Counted from the first letter of the stretch, positions 36,032-47,460 are shown. The stretch: DNA of 64,000 nucleotides from Deinandra increscens subsp. villosa (GCA_039602395.1 JBCNJP010000010.1:96961462-97025461), one strand, 5' to 3'. The notes: generated from the letters alone by a model not told the origin. Numbers and translations are program-made.

Positions 36032-36099
36032 AGCAAACTGCCCCAATGGCAATTGTGCTGTGTTGCAAGCCAAAGGTCACGGGTTTGAGCCCTGTGACC
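36032..36099 (+). other. Second tRNA-like segment
   Basis: A strong T-arm hairpin at 36074-36098 (GGTCACGGG ... CCTGTGACC around TTTGAGC) follows a weak A-box-like TGCCCCAATGGCAA. It lies about 150 bp after the first tRNA-like segment in the same solo LTR. Confidence 0.45.
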
Positions 36100-37351
36100 C
36101 TCACTTCTATTCTTTTAATTCTTTTTAGGGATTTCAAGCATTCTTTGACCCATAACCCCCAAACTACCATTTGTTTTCTATAAAACCTTGATCCGTAAAT
36201 GTTTCCCTAAACCCCGTTAGGGTACTCGTTGAAATTTTTTTTATGAAAACGTTATGGTTTAAATGGATTAATTTAAATTGTCTCGTTATTATTATTATTA
36301 TTTTTTTTTATATATTTTCTTTTGTTGTTAGAGCATAAGTTTTAAACATAAATATATATACATATATATGTATGATTAATTATCAAGATTTCTATGCATG
36401 CGTATACTGTGTAAATTTTTGATGGCAAAGTAAATAAATATATTCATTTGAATTATTATACGGAAAATATATTTATGCAAGGTATACATATTTTTATGGA
36501 TTCGCCATGACATTTTATATATGAACTTACACGTTTCACCCGGTCGTATCAACATATATTATTGGAATGATACACTCGTACCGACTTTTGTAAATTCTTG
36601 TCTTTTTGAGCTAAACGTCATTTTGACTACTTTCGAACAAAACGATTTCTATCACATACTGAATTTGTCACTTACGTCATATTTGGAACTACTTGTTATC
36701 AATACCGTCGTCTAGGCTATGTTACTCATGTGCGGACACACACTTACGTATGTAAAATCGATAGGTGCTTGGTAGTTACGCAAGACTCGGAGTCTTACTA
36801 AATTGTAGCAGCGCACCCTAAGGTGAGTTTCACAACCTTTACGTTACGTCCGGTTTTGGACGATAACACACGCAAACACGTTACACCCGGGTTGGGGTGA
36901 TAACACGACAACGTTTATGTATGATTAAAGTAGAAATCCAACATATATCACATGTTCACGTAAAATGCTTTATCTTTGAAAGTCCTTACTTATCGAACCG
37001 TTAGTAGCAACAGCGAGGGGATATTGGGTAGTACTACTGGGGTCTGACAAACCCCACTCAGCGGGCACGAGATGCACCACCCGACTGGCGGTCGGACTGA
37101 GGACAATGTCAGCCTAACTTACCGTGATCGAGTAGACACGGGGAAGGCAAACCACGTAAGGAATTATTCCTACAACTAATTGGTCAGCTTCGGTTGTGAA
37201 CGTTTTAGTGACATGAACTTAGGCTCGCTACCTACGATATGGATTGTACTGTTAATATACATGCTTACATACGAATAAAAACTGTTGTATTCGTACTACA
37301 CAACTATACTAGGTATACTTGTGTGCTTATGTGAACTCACCGACATTAGTT

Positions 37352-37818
37352 GACACTTGCTCTTATGCATGCTTTGCAGGACGCTAGGAGAATCGGATTT
37401 TTGGGCACGTACGCTGGTTAAACCTTTCATTTTGGGAATCCGTCTTTAACATTTTCAAAACTTAGACTTAAACTGGTTGTTTACTTAATGGGTGCTTGTT
37501 TTTGCGCGACATTACTTTATTATGCTTCCGCTGGATTTTAAACTATGGATTTAATATTTTCCGTTTGAAAATATATATTTACAATACACTTGCTCTTATG
37601 CATGCTTTGCAGGACGCTAGGAGAATCGGATTTTTGGGCACGTACGCTGGTTAAACCTTTCATTTTGGGAATCCGTCTTTAACATTTTCAAAACTTAGAC
37701 TTAAACTGGTTGTTTACTTAATGGGCGCTTGTTTTTGCGCGACATTACTTTATTATGCTTCCGCTGGATTTTAAACTATGGATTTAATATTTTCCGTTTG
37801 AAAATATATATTTACAAT
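37352..37818. repeat. 234-bp tandem duplication at the solo LTR 3' end
   Basis: Copies 37352-37585 and 37586-37818 both begin ACACTTGCTCTTATGC and are almost identical. The segment corresponds to the part of Tekay LTRs with a conserved TTTGCAGGACGC motif. Confidence 0.95.
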
Positions 37819-38165
37819 TTGAACCCTAAACTTATGTTTGATGTAACTAATGACTCGGGTCCTGGTCTGGTTCACACCACACACGGTAAAACTCCGTTAG
37901 TGGATATTGGGGGTGTGACACGACCCGTCTCGTATTTTCGCACATTTTCGATTTTCTATTAATTTTTTATCAAGGAATTCCAATTCTTTTTACTAAATTA
38001 TATTCTCAAATAATATTTTGATGATCCAAAATCTTTTTCCTAAATGAAATATTCAATTGGTTAATTTTTTTTTTATAATAATTGATTTGTTACAAATGAA
38101 AATAAAACAGTTCATGATGTTTCGAGTAATTTTGGCAGTTAACATGGAGATTCGGTAATAACCAG

Positions 38166-38668
38166 TGTAAGGATCAAAAGTACCCTCACGCGATACCAAA
38201 GTCTATAATCACCGTGCGGAATCCGATGATCACAGTTGATTCGAGAAACAATAATAAAGAATACAATGAACAATAAGAAAAACAATAAACAAACGATTAC
38301 CGAAAGAAGAACACTTGAACACAAATATGTCGATCTCTAGGAGGCTAGAGAAATCGACTAACACCCTTGTATTATCACGCAACCAACAACCTATTCTAGA
38401 CAATAATAGGTTCTATTTATAGGAGATGATTAGCTTGTTTTCCAAGCTAATCTCCTAAACCCTAATTAACTAAAATTCCCGTATTTGACATTTCAGGCCC
38501 ACTAAACTCCATCTAAACTCTTTCTAAATGAGCCCAAACATGTCTAAATTGGCCAATGACCTAATATACCCATAACCCAACTAATTTTCACCTATTCTAT
38601 CACATAGGTCTTCAAAATAGTCCGCCAATAAGTGATTTAATACACAAGCCACAAATTATTTCCTTACA
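38166..38668. mobile_element. 503-bp solo LTR with ACCAG target duplication
   Basis: The ends are TGTAAGG...CCTTACA (7-bp perfect inverted repeat) with ACCAG on both sides (38161-38165, 38669-38673). The left LTR of the host element keeps the empty site (TAATAACCGGAAATCTC at about 17503-17520), which proves an insertion. No internal element sequence is present. The 5-bp duplication and TG...CA ends indicate an LTR and not a MITE. Confidence 0.88.
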
Positions 38669-38996
38669 ACCAGAAATCTCGTATGACTCAGAAATCACAT
38701 TTTAAAATTTTCAAGTATCATTTATTAAAACTAAGGGTTAATTTGTGTATGGGAGGATTGGTTTTAACGTTTTAAATCAAACATAAAACACTTCATTGTT
38801 TTTCGCATTTCCGGTTCGCGAATTTGTCGTTACCAAAAGACCCGCGAATCTCAAAAACCATAAATTAAGGTTCTATAATGTTCATATATATGTTTTAAGG
38901 TTGTGGTAAAAATTTGAGAAGAAACCGAGTTGAAACGGATAGGGATCGAAAGAAAGAAGAAAAAATAGAATGAAAAGAAAGAAAAAAAACAATAAT

Positions 38997-39066
38997 ACGT
39001 TGGCCGTTGGAATCGAACTGACGACCTCCAGTTGCATTTCCAGCGAACTAACCATTGCGGCACATC
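38997..39066 (-). other. tRNA-like segment in the right LTR
   Basis: On the minus strand 'TGCCGCAATGGTTAG' is followed by AGTTCGATTCC, close to the pol III B box. The copy in the left LTR (17886-17960, minus) is more degenerate (AGTTCGCTTCC). The orientation is opposite to the LTR sense strand. Confidence 0.45.
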
Positions 39067-39730
39067 AACCTTATTGATTTGTATCCGATTCGTATGTATA
39101 TACTATTTCCAGGTCGTGACCTAATCGCGACCTGGTCGCGACAGCACTCTTTTTGGGTTGTTTTTGGTCTAGAAAACTTGTTTTTGATCCGTTTAAGGCC
39201 CCGTTTTCACCTGTATTTCAATCCTAAAAACCCTAAGAGTGTTTTTCAAGTTTTCTCTTGCTTCCAATTCTTTATCATGATCTCAAATTTATGAATCAAA
39301 TATTTTTCAAGATTGACCATTACCAAATATTCACCAAAAACCCTAAATTGCTCCCCAAAACACATCCTCTCTATAGATAAGTCATATATTTGCACTTTTG
39401 GTCCCATTCTCAACCATCTCAAGCTCTCAATTTCGGATTAGAGGCTTTCAATCACGAATTCAAAAGTCAACTACCCAAAGTTTGACCATCCGATTTCTTG
39501 ACCTTCCTTCAGTTTTCTCAAGTAAGTTTCTTCACGAAAAATATTTATTTTACTAGTTCCTTCAAAACCCTACTCTTCTTTTTTGTCAATTGTTGATTAA
39601 TCAAAAAGTCAACTCTACATGTAGACTTTTAATTGGGGATATTTATCAAATTATAATTTTAATTCATGAATCTGTTTTGCAACGACTCTGAACTATTTAA
39701 TGGACTTGTTATAATGTTTTAACAATGTCA

Positions 39731-40230
39731 NNNNNNNNNNNNNNNNNNNNNNNNNNNNNNNNNNNNNNNNNNNNNNNNNNNNNNNNNNNNNNNNNNNNNN
39801 NNNNNNNNNNNNNNNNNNNNNNNNNNNNNNNNNNNNNNNNNNNNNNNNNNNNNNNNNNNNNNNNNNNNNNNNNNNNNNNNNNNNNNNNNNNNNNNNNNNN
39901 NNNNNNNNNNNNNNNNNNNNNNNNNNNNNNNNNNNNNNNNNNNNNNNNNNNNNNNNNNNNNNNNNNNNNNNNNNNNNNNNNNNNNNNNNNNNNNNNNNNN
40001 NNNNNNNNNNNNNNNNNNNNNNNNNNNNNNNNNNNNNNNNNNNNNNNNNNNNNNNNNNNNNNNNNNNNNNNNNNNNNNNNNNNNNNNNNNNNNNNNNNNN
40101 NNNNNNNNNNNNNNNNNNNNNNNNNNNNNNNNNNNNNNNNNNNNNNNNNNNNNNNNNNNNNNNNNNNNNNNNNNNNNNNNNNNNNNNNNNNNNNNNNNNN
40201 NNNNNNNNNNNNNNNNNNNNNNNNNNNNNN
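39731..40230. other. Assembly gap of 500 N
   Basis: Exactly 500 N, a conventional placeholder for a gap of unknown length. The two sides belong to different LTR families, so more than a few bases are missing. Confidence 0.99.
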
Positions 40231-40748
40231 GCTACCCGCGATATCGGTTGAGTCCTTTAACTTTACGGAACTAGTACATACCCGATGACGTAGGTCACGG
40301 ACAAACCATTTATAAACTGAGATTTAAATTACGAGCATTGCTTTTCACAAATAAACAACACGTAAGTATACTTGAGACAAATTATGATCATGAGACTGGG
40401 CCAATGCATGACAAGCCCACTGTGAACTCACCAACCGTTAGGTTGACACTTGCGTGGTTTAAACTTTTGCAGATCGCTAAGGAGTATCCGGAGCAGGTTG
40501 GCATGGCACGTGAAGACCTTTATTTTAATTGAACCATTTGGGAATTTTTAAACGATGTTTATGTAAAGCACGTGGTTAGTGCTAAGACAATATTTTATTC
40601 CGCTGCGTTTGTATTTGAGACTTTACTTTATAACTGATTTTGAACTAACTCTGATTCATTTAGTATTTGTAACTAATGGTTGTGAATCCTGGTCTAGCCG
40701 CACCCCTTAACGGTATAAACTCCGTTAGTGGTTATTTGGGGGTGTGAC
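40231..40748 (+). repeat. 3' end of an older Tekay-type LTR
   Basis: This is the reverse complement of the part of the 49595 LTR between its left end (49595) and about 50122, with scattered substitutions and indels, ending GGGGGTGTGACA. It starts directly at the gap. Its orientation is opposite to that of the young Tekay copy. Confidence 0.9.
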
Positions 40749-41629
40749 ATACCTTAACTCAATAGCAAGAAGCCAAGCAAATAATCCCAAGCTACATGAA
40801 GGAATTGTAATTGGGCACTTCAATGGAGGTACCTTCTGAGTTTGGTGTAGTGAGACGACTGAATAACTTATTATTTCAAAGAATTCTAGGCAAGCGACAA
40901 AAGTAGAGAGTAACCCATCAGAATGAGCTTACACTTTTACAGGGTGATATCTTTGTACTTTTATATTTGCGGGTCAAAATTCATTCTGATCACCAAATTT
41001 CACAGTCTTGATATGTTTAATGGGTGATTATAGAATAGTTAATCCTCAAGTTTCTAATTTTTAAAACCTCTGAAGTAACTAATGGCAGTTTCTTAAAACA
41101 CTATTTAAAGTCCTATATGTTATCAAAATTTTGCAGGCATCAAGCAAAGCCCAGTGTCTACATTTGATGAGCTGGTTCCTTGCTTGCTTGGTGTGGATTT
41201 TACCAGTAAACAAGTTTCCTTCCATATCTGCGTATATTATGATTACACATACAGGACTAATAAAGGTAGCTAAATGTGGACACTTGAAAGATCTACACAG
41301 AGCAATAAAACTCTATATGAGCCAATTTTAGTAAATGAGAACCCATCTGTTATCTCATTACAAAACTATCAAAAGGTATACTTTTTTCACCCGTTAATTT
41401 TGGGGTAATTCTTACTACTGCTATTTTTTATCAATCAACATATTTTTTGGAAAATTTATATTTACTAATGGTACATATCAAAACTGGTTGCCCGTCACAA
41501 TGCGCGGACGGGTCAATCACTCATCTATAAACATGAAGCCTAGATTATAAATAGTATCAAACAAAAATCAACCCCAATTCTTTTTTTTTTCAAATTCTAA
41601 TTAAGATCATCATTAAATATTGTTTTGTC
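40749..41629. other. Unassigned stretch with a GC hairpin
   Basis: No coding frame has support. At about 41493-41515 a short hairpin CCCGTC...GACGGG surrounds an ATGCGCG loop. It resembles Helitron 3' hairpins but lacks a clear CTRR end. Confidence 0.35.
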
Positions 41630-41641
41630 ACTCTCGTGGTA

Positions 41642-41760
41642 CTTTTTTAACGACTCCTAAACTAGCACGTAAAACCACCTAAACCGCCAACAGCAGGGAT
41701 TGAATCCTCGACCTTTCAAAGGAGGGAACACCTGAAATACCAACCGGCAAAAGTATTACT
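41642..41760 (-). mobile_element. Short tRNA-derived SINE
   Basis: The 119-bp segment on the minus strand has a B box GGATTCAATCC (41697-41707) and an A-box-like TGCCGGTTGGTA (41738-41749) at tRNA spacing, and ends in a short A tail. It is flanked by a 12-bp direct repeat with one mismatch (ACTCTCGTGGTA at 41630-41641, ACTCTCGTGATA at 41761-41772). These are the hallmarks of a SINE insertion. Confidence 0.65.
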
Positions 41761-41772
41761 ACTCTCGTGATA

Positions 41773-42295
41773 TTAGCATTGATACCCTTTTAATTAACTG
41801 TAATTTGTGCAATTCCAAGATTATCTGGAATAAATACACCACTACATGCATATTGTAAAATTTGAATATATGAATTCTTGATTGTAAGACACACCACTTA
41901 ATTACTAAGATATCGAGAACTTGGTGCCTTTATTATTATCTTTGAGTATTACTTGAAAATGAAAACCACGTACTTACAAACTTTCGGGCCTCTATTATTG
42001 TCTATTACTTGAAAATGAAAACCACTTACAAACTTTCATCAAGGTACGAGTTGTCCAATTGGTAGAGATGTAAGCCTTTTAGAGTGAATGTTAGACAATC
42101 CGTAGTGGCCTTGAAAACCCAACTTCACGCCCCTTTAGTGTCCTCTCGTGCCCACCTTCCCACTACGGTGGGTGCGAAAATGCAATTTGAGGTCCTTGGC
42201 ATGAGAATTTTCACGCTGCAAAGGGGGAGAGGTCCAAGGAAATATAGCCTCCAACGGCTATATTATATTTAATTTTTTTCTTTTTTTCTCCTTTA

Positions 42296-42345
<50 letters not shown>

Positions 42346-42434
42346 ACCACAAAAAACCAACACTTTCATACACTTTTTCAACTCTACCACTCTTATTTTT
42401 TTTTTTTAAAAAACCTTCACAATCATCTCACAAT
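41773..42434. other. Flank of the Harbinger relic with an AT microsatellite
   Basis: AT-rich DNA. (AT)n of about 42 bp sits at 42300-42341, and 'CCAACGGCTATATT' at 42250 resembles the non-coding leader found in PIF/Harbinger elements. Terminal inverted repeats could not be defined. Confidence 0.45.
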
Positions 42435-43771
42435 ATGGGTTCTCCTAGTAATTCATCAGAGCTACTTTACGAAGTTTTCGAAGAAGAGGAGGACACCGTT
42501 ATTTCTGCCGCTATAGACTTGTTACGGCGGTCTAGAGAATCTCAAGTTCCCACGACCAATTGTCAGACGAACACCTATTAAACGGGATCGTGTTGCGGCC
42601 AACAAAACGTTGGTGGATGATTATTTTTTAAAGAATCTAGTCTACACCGACCCGAAGACGTTTTCTACTCGTTTTCGTGTGAGTAGACGACTGTTTTTAC
42701 GTATAGCCAAAGATTTGAAAGAAAACTTTAGTTACTTCCAACAAAGATGTGATGCACGGGGAAGACTTGGATTCACATTGATTCAAAAATGTACGTCGGC
42801 GTTACGCATTTTGGCTTATGGCAACACGATTGACATCAACGATTAGTATTTAAAAATGGCGTAGAAGACGACGAGAGATACCATGGAACATTTTACAAAA
42901 GGAATTGATAAATTATACGGTGCCCGCTATTTGCGAAAGCCAACGTGGAACGATCTACAAAATTTGTACGAGCTTCATGACCAAGTCCATGGCCTACCAT
43001 GTATGATCTAGTATAGATTGCATGCATTGGGCTTGGGATAAATGTCCTAACGCATGGAGAGGGCAACGCACACGGGATCAAAAGTGTCCAACGGTTATTT
43101 TGCAAGTCGTATGTTCAAATGACCGTTGGATTTGGCATGCTCACTTTGTTGTAGCCGGCTAAAACAATGACATTAATGTTCTGAAAGCTCTCAAGTGATT
43201 GAGGAGTACGCTTCGGGGAAGGGTGTGAAGGCCTCGTTTTATGCAAACAGAAACTACTACCCTCATGGTTATCTTTTGGTAATGACATATATCCAGAGTT
43301 CTCACTTATTGTCAAGACTTTTAAAGACCCCATTGATCAAAAAAAGAAAATACTTCAAGAAGGTCCAAGAGTCCGCAAGGAAGGACATCGAGTGTTGCTT
43401 TGGTAATCTTAAAAAGAAGTGGCATTTTATGAAAAATCCTTGTCGATTATGGACAAAGGATAAATTGAAAGATTGTATGCGTGCTATTATTATCTTGCAT
43501 AACATGAAGAAGGAGGACAAAGGCAAAGCGATCATCGGCCCGAACACGTCGTGGAAACACCATATGCAACCATGGAAGAACGTTTGGAGAACTCTAGGTT
43601 GATGCGCTCTAGAGAAACACACAACTCTCTTAAGGCCGATTTAGTAGAGCATGCATGGTCGGTTGTTCGTTAGATAATTTTCATGTCGAGGATGAGGAAG
43701 ATGACGATGAAGACGAAGACGGAGAGAATGAGGATGACGATGATTACGACGATGTCCAAGATGATGATTAA
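42435..43771 (+). pseudogene. PIF/Harbinger transposase, decayed
   Basis: ATG 42435 opens an acidic N-terminus. After a frameshift near 42550 the conserved part 'LVDDYFLKNLVYTDPKTF' and 'FRVSRRLFLRIAKDLKENF' (42610-42846) follows. A DDE_Tnp_4 core is then readable through stops and shifts: 'MHWAWDKCPNAW' (about 43021-43056), 'VVCSNDRWIWHAHFVVAG', 'YYPHGYLL' and 'FGNLKKKWHFMKNPCRLW' with the closing 'AIIILHNM' (43195-43602). A Glu/Asp-rich tail ends at 43771. Such proteins cut and paste the element and have been domesticated in plants as ALP1-like proteins. This copy has several stops and shifts, so it is dead. The partner Myb-like protein is not found nearby. Confidence 0.9.
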
Positions 43772-44202
43772 TATTTTTTTAATGTAATTTCTATTTGTTT
43801 GGATTTTATGTTTCTATTTAATGAAAATGTTTTTATTTAATTTACTTTATTTAATTAAAAATAATAATTATTATGTAATGATTGCATGAGACTTGAAAAT
43901 GGCTTGACCACTACACCATAAAATGCTTTCAAGCCCCTTGCCATGTCATTATCCACACGTCACAAAATGCCAAAGAGTGGGGCTTGAAAGAGCTTGACCA
44001 ATACATATAGCTTTAGGTTCATTCTCTGACAATGATGAGTTTTAATGAAATTTAGGAGGAAATTAATGAATGTGTGCTTGCCGTTCAAAAAGAAAATGTA
44101 TATTTTCCATTTATGTATTATATATTCTCTTTGGCTTATTTTTTTCTTAAATCATTTTTCTTAAATCATTTTTTCTTAAATCATTTTTAAGAACTCTCAT
44201 GT
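43772..44202. other. 3' flank of the Harbinger relic
   Basis: AT-rich. A possible element end with 'GGGGCTTGAAAG' and its inverted match 'CTTTCAAGCCCC' lies at 43925-43990. A short tandem 'CTTAAATCATTTTT' occurs three times at 44150-44190. Confidence 0.4.
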
Positions 44203-44423
44203 CTTGTTAAGATCACGAGAACCGAGCTCAAACTAACTCCGTTTGAGTTCACTCTATCTACGTTAGAACCGGTTTGTCAAACTTTAAATAGATATATTTA
44301 TGGTTTAGCCTTTAGGAATTAAATTTAGGGTTTAGGTTTTAAAATTCGAAGAGCCGGTTTCAACGTCACTTTGAATGAGTTCAAACGAAATTCATTTAAA
44401 CTTGGTTGTCATAATTTTCACAA
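44203..44423. mobile_element. Small MITE-like inverted repeat
   Basis: Two inverted arms of about 80 bp, with roughly three quarters of positions matching, enclose a 70-bp AT-rich core. The best-matching part is GTTTGAGTTCA on the left against the complement of GAGTTCAAACG on the right, with AACCGG at both inner ends. There is no coding sequence, and no clean target duplication was found. Confidence 0.55.
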
Positions 44424-45507
44424 TATAATAGAGTTATTAATTAAATCATATCTATAAATAATACATACAAAATATATATTTACACTAATAGTTATAATTT
44501 TATCTTTTAGTTACATTGTACAAATTTTACTAATTAAACCAAATGGTGTTGTAAATAACCTTTTCATTTAATTTTCATATTATGCATGTTTTTCGTCGCA
44601 TAGAAGTAGATTCTAGTTTTCTTTAATCTAAAGTTGAAGTGTGTATTTAACTAAATTTAGAATTTAGTATTTTTGGTTACTAGTATTATTTTATCAACAT
44701 TGTCATTTTTAATTTGAATTCTCTATATATATGTTTGTTGATTTAAAAAAGAAAAGTAATCTTCTATTCCTATTTTTTAGCCCTAGATATCTTTCCAGCT
44801 TCCTCTCATGTGCTTCAATCATACCCTACTACAACTGCCTCTATAAACAAATCAATAGTCATTTTTTTCTTAGAAAATATATAAACTAAAATAAAGCCAA
44901 TAGCCGCCGCTGTAGACTTTTGGTATATTTATACTTACAAGTTGATCAATATTCATGATTTCATATACACACATATCAATATATTACATGATGAATTATT
45001 TGTGCCCACCTTTAACTTTAGAAAACAAATCATTCCGTTGTAAAAGTTTACTATTAAAATTTTGAAAAGCTGTTTATAAACATTTTCATAAAAACCATTG
45101 TACTTACAATGTTTGCATTTTATTATTATTTAAATTTAACTACAAATGTATACATGATCCATAAATATCAATGTCAGAACATACATTATATTAATAATAA
45201 CTAAGTGGATCGCATAACACGTGAAGATATTGTGTCAATAAAAAATGTAAAATTAAAAACAGTAATTTATATATATTGTCTCCTTTTTCTATTTAGTCTC
45301 CTCTCTACCTAACCTTCTCACCCAGTTTCTAATCGTGTATCTAAAGAAAACGATAGAGAAAATTTTGGCACCACACCAATTATTTTTTCTACTTTGCCAA
45401 CGGTGTGCCTTGCTCATAATTATTTCATTAAATGTTTAAAAACTCGATCTAGAGATGTGAAATATCTGGTTTCAAACCTGATTCAAAAACTGGTTATTTA
45501 AAAAAGT
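44424..45507. other. AT-rich intergenic stretch
   Basis: I see no gene, RNA or terminal repeat here. Confidence 0.5.
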
Positions 45508-46468
45508 ATATTATTTAGAAAGTTCTTTACGTTTTACCTTAATTTCAAATTAGGTCATCGTTATTTACCAAAAAAACTAGGGCCTTGAGCACATGGAGAC
45601 TTGCACAAATTAAGGAAACCATCAACGAGTGGGGAGTTGTAAAATTGTAACTGTGTTTTCTTTTTAAATAAACTTTTAGTTATTACTATAACTTTGTTAA
45701 GGAAAACATCGAGCTCATGTAAAACTAACCGGAACTTTTGTGAAATTTTATAGGTCTTTATAAAATTGAGATAGCACACTTTGTTTGTGCAAATGCTAAG
45801 TTATAATATCGACTGGTCTTGAGCTTGATTGAGGATCGCGTTGAAATTTGCCCGGAAGTTATTTCAGTCGTCTCTGTTTGACCGGTGGGAGTTGCAGCGA
45901 TAATTCCGTCACAGTTAATTCCACCATAGTACTCTTCAAGTTACCGATTTTTTTGGCATAATTTTTTGTATCATGATGGATCGAATAATGCGTAACTCTA
46001 ATTGCCCGTCTGCCCCAATTGATACCTATCGGACTTTTATGACAGTCGATTATCGGACTTTGACGCCATTCGATTAGAATGTAGACACCAGTTCTTTCAT
46101 AAGCTTTGATTTGCTTTGTCGTACGATTGTTGGATCTTGCAGCAGAACCCCGATTTTGACAGAAAAGGTCATCAGAACACAAATCGGACATAAACATGTA
46201 AGAAGCTACCAGAGTTTTTTGGTCAACGAAAGATAGAAGAACGACGACCTAATTTGGGTTTTCATTAATACCTTTTTTTTTATTTTAATTTTTTTTGTAA
46301 AATGACTATAATACCCCTGACTTAACTTTGGTTTTTAACTCTGTTATTGATAAATGACCTTTTATGAAACATTTTAAAACATTAAGGATGTTAGGTGTAA
46401 CAACTTACTTAAAAGACCTAATTTGAAGTTAAGGTAAAACATAAAGGACCTTTTGTGTAATTTACCCT
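45508..46468. mobile_element. Mutator-like non-autonomous element, left end degraded
   Basis: The right end (46400-46468), read in complement, starts GGGTAAATTACACAAAAGGT and includes GTTTTACCTTAACTTCAAAT. The left end (45519-45560) reads TTCTTTACGTTTTACCTTAA and TTTCAAATTAGGTC, an inverted match with a damaged terminus. The style matches the complete element at 9457-10435. The GC-richer core (about 45840-46200) may be captured host sequence. It has an open minus frame (45859-46197) with no known domain. Confidence 0.6.
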
Positions 46469-46959
46469 CTTTAAACTAGTTTTCATTCTGATATAACCCA
46501 ACTTAAACCACTATATAATTAAACAATCACCGAAATCAAGATAAATTATTGGAGGGATTTTATCTCTACTATACTCACAATTGTCCATATTTAGTGCTAT
46601 TAGTTAGGCTCTCTGTTAGGTTACTTAGTGTTTTTTTCTTTCAATTTTAGTTGTACGCATATGTTTTATGATCCTCATCATAACAAAAGAAAATTTTCAA
46701 ACACTAATTCTTTATGACATCAAAGCAATATAACTAAAGAATAAGAACCCTAAAATCGCCACAACAGTGTGCCACTGATAAGGATGACAAGAACAAGACT
46801 GCGAGCGAGTCTGTGGACTCAAACTCACCGTTTTAAATACACACTTCCAACTATCCAAAGCAAATATAGGTGAATGATTTCCTAATTCCTTATATGAAGT
46901 TGTGTCGTCTCTACACGAACTATGTGGTTGCTTGGGATGAAATACTATCGGTTTTTGTT
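46469..46959. other. Unassigned AT-rich stretch
   Basis: No coding region is supported between the Mutator-like element and the copia gag fragment. Confidence 0.4.
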
Positions 46960-47310
46960 GGGTCTTGAAAACAAATCCTCAGCCAGATTTTGGCAATGAA
47001 ACCTACACCAACCTTGGGGACGACCTATCATTCTCTTGCTGAAGATGAATGACAAAGGCCAGTATCGGTCACAAAAGGGTCGACTCAAGATGTTGCTACA
47101 TTCCAAGCACTCTTACCATTAAAACAAAAGGAACAACAACAAAGAAAGGCATGGCAAAAAGGTGACAAAGGTCTTGTTGATAAAACAGAACACTGTAACT
47201 TTTATGGTAGGAAGGGTCACAATAGAGAAAGTTCTTCTAAAGGAATCGGATATCCCAAATGGTGGCGGAAAAAAGGAAAATAGGAGAACGTCGAGCCGAA
47301 GGAAACATTA
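46960..47310 (+). pseudogene. Ty1/copia gag C-terminal fragment
   Basis: The plus strand reads 'MKPTPTLGTTYHSLAEDE', a stop, and then 'ATFQALLPLKQKEQQQRK' and a damaged zinc knuckle 'CNFYGRKGHNRESSSKGIGY' followed by 'PKWWRK', typical of copia gag. It is an isolated fragment, opposite in orientation to the copia pol that follows. Confidence 0.75.
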
Positions 47311-47460
47311 ATTAAAGGTTACTATAATATAATTGACATATGAATTGTGTGTCCCTTCTCTTAATCGGACATGAATACATATAATTACATGGAACTAGAT
47401 ATTTACCACTAATATTCATATACAATGAATATTTATAATATTGCTTACAAACCTAGTCTC

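Larger units (their letters stand above)
32989..37920 (+). mobile_element. Solo LTR of a Tekay-type family, itself interrupted
   Basis: The segment starts TGTGACAACCGGCAATTTCC, ends GGGGGTGTGACA and is flanked by CGACC (32984-32988, 37921-37925). The ends match the style of the LTRs at 49595-62827 (sense strand TGTGACACC...GGGGGTGTGACA). There is no primer binding site, polypurine tract or coding sequence, so it is a solo LTR formed by LTR-LTR recombination. Its 4.9-kb length is inflated by a DNA element (33287-34788), two TA repeats and a 234-bp tandem duplication near the 3' end. Confidence 0.87.
32951..39730 (+). repeat. Right LTR of the large non-coding LTR element, interrupted and cut by the gap
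   Basis: Pieces 32951-32988 and 37921-39730 align to the left LTR from 17236 to about 18777. Between them lies the solo LTR 32989-37920, and within the second piece the 503-bp solo LTR 38166-38668. The alignment ends in AACAATGTCA at the N run, so the last 1.3 kb of this LTR and its target duplication cannot be seen. Many substitutions relative to the left LTR show that the element is not young. Confidence 0.88.

Noticed and set aside
38166..38668. MITE interpretation of the TGTAAGG...CCTTACA segment
   Set aside because: The 5-bp duplication with TG...CA ends and only short terminal inversions fit an LTR better than a DNA element.
39725..40288. Apparent open frame across the N run
   Set aside because: It consists almost wholly of undefined bases.
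41485..41530. GC-rich hairpin resembling a Helitron 3' end
   Set aside because: No CTRR terminus at the right distance, no matching TC 5' end and no Rep/helicase sequence were seen.
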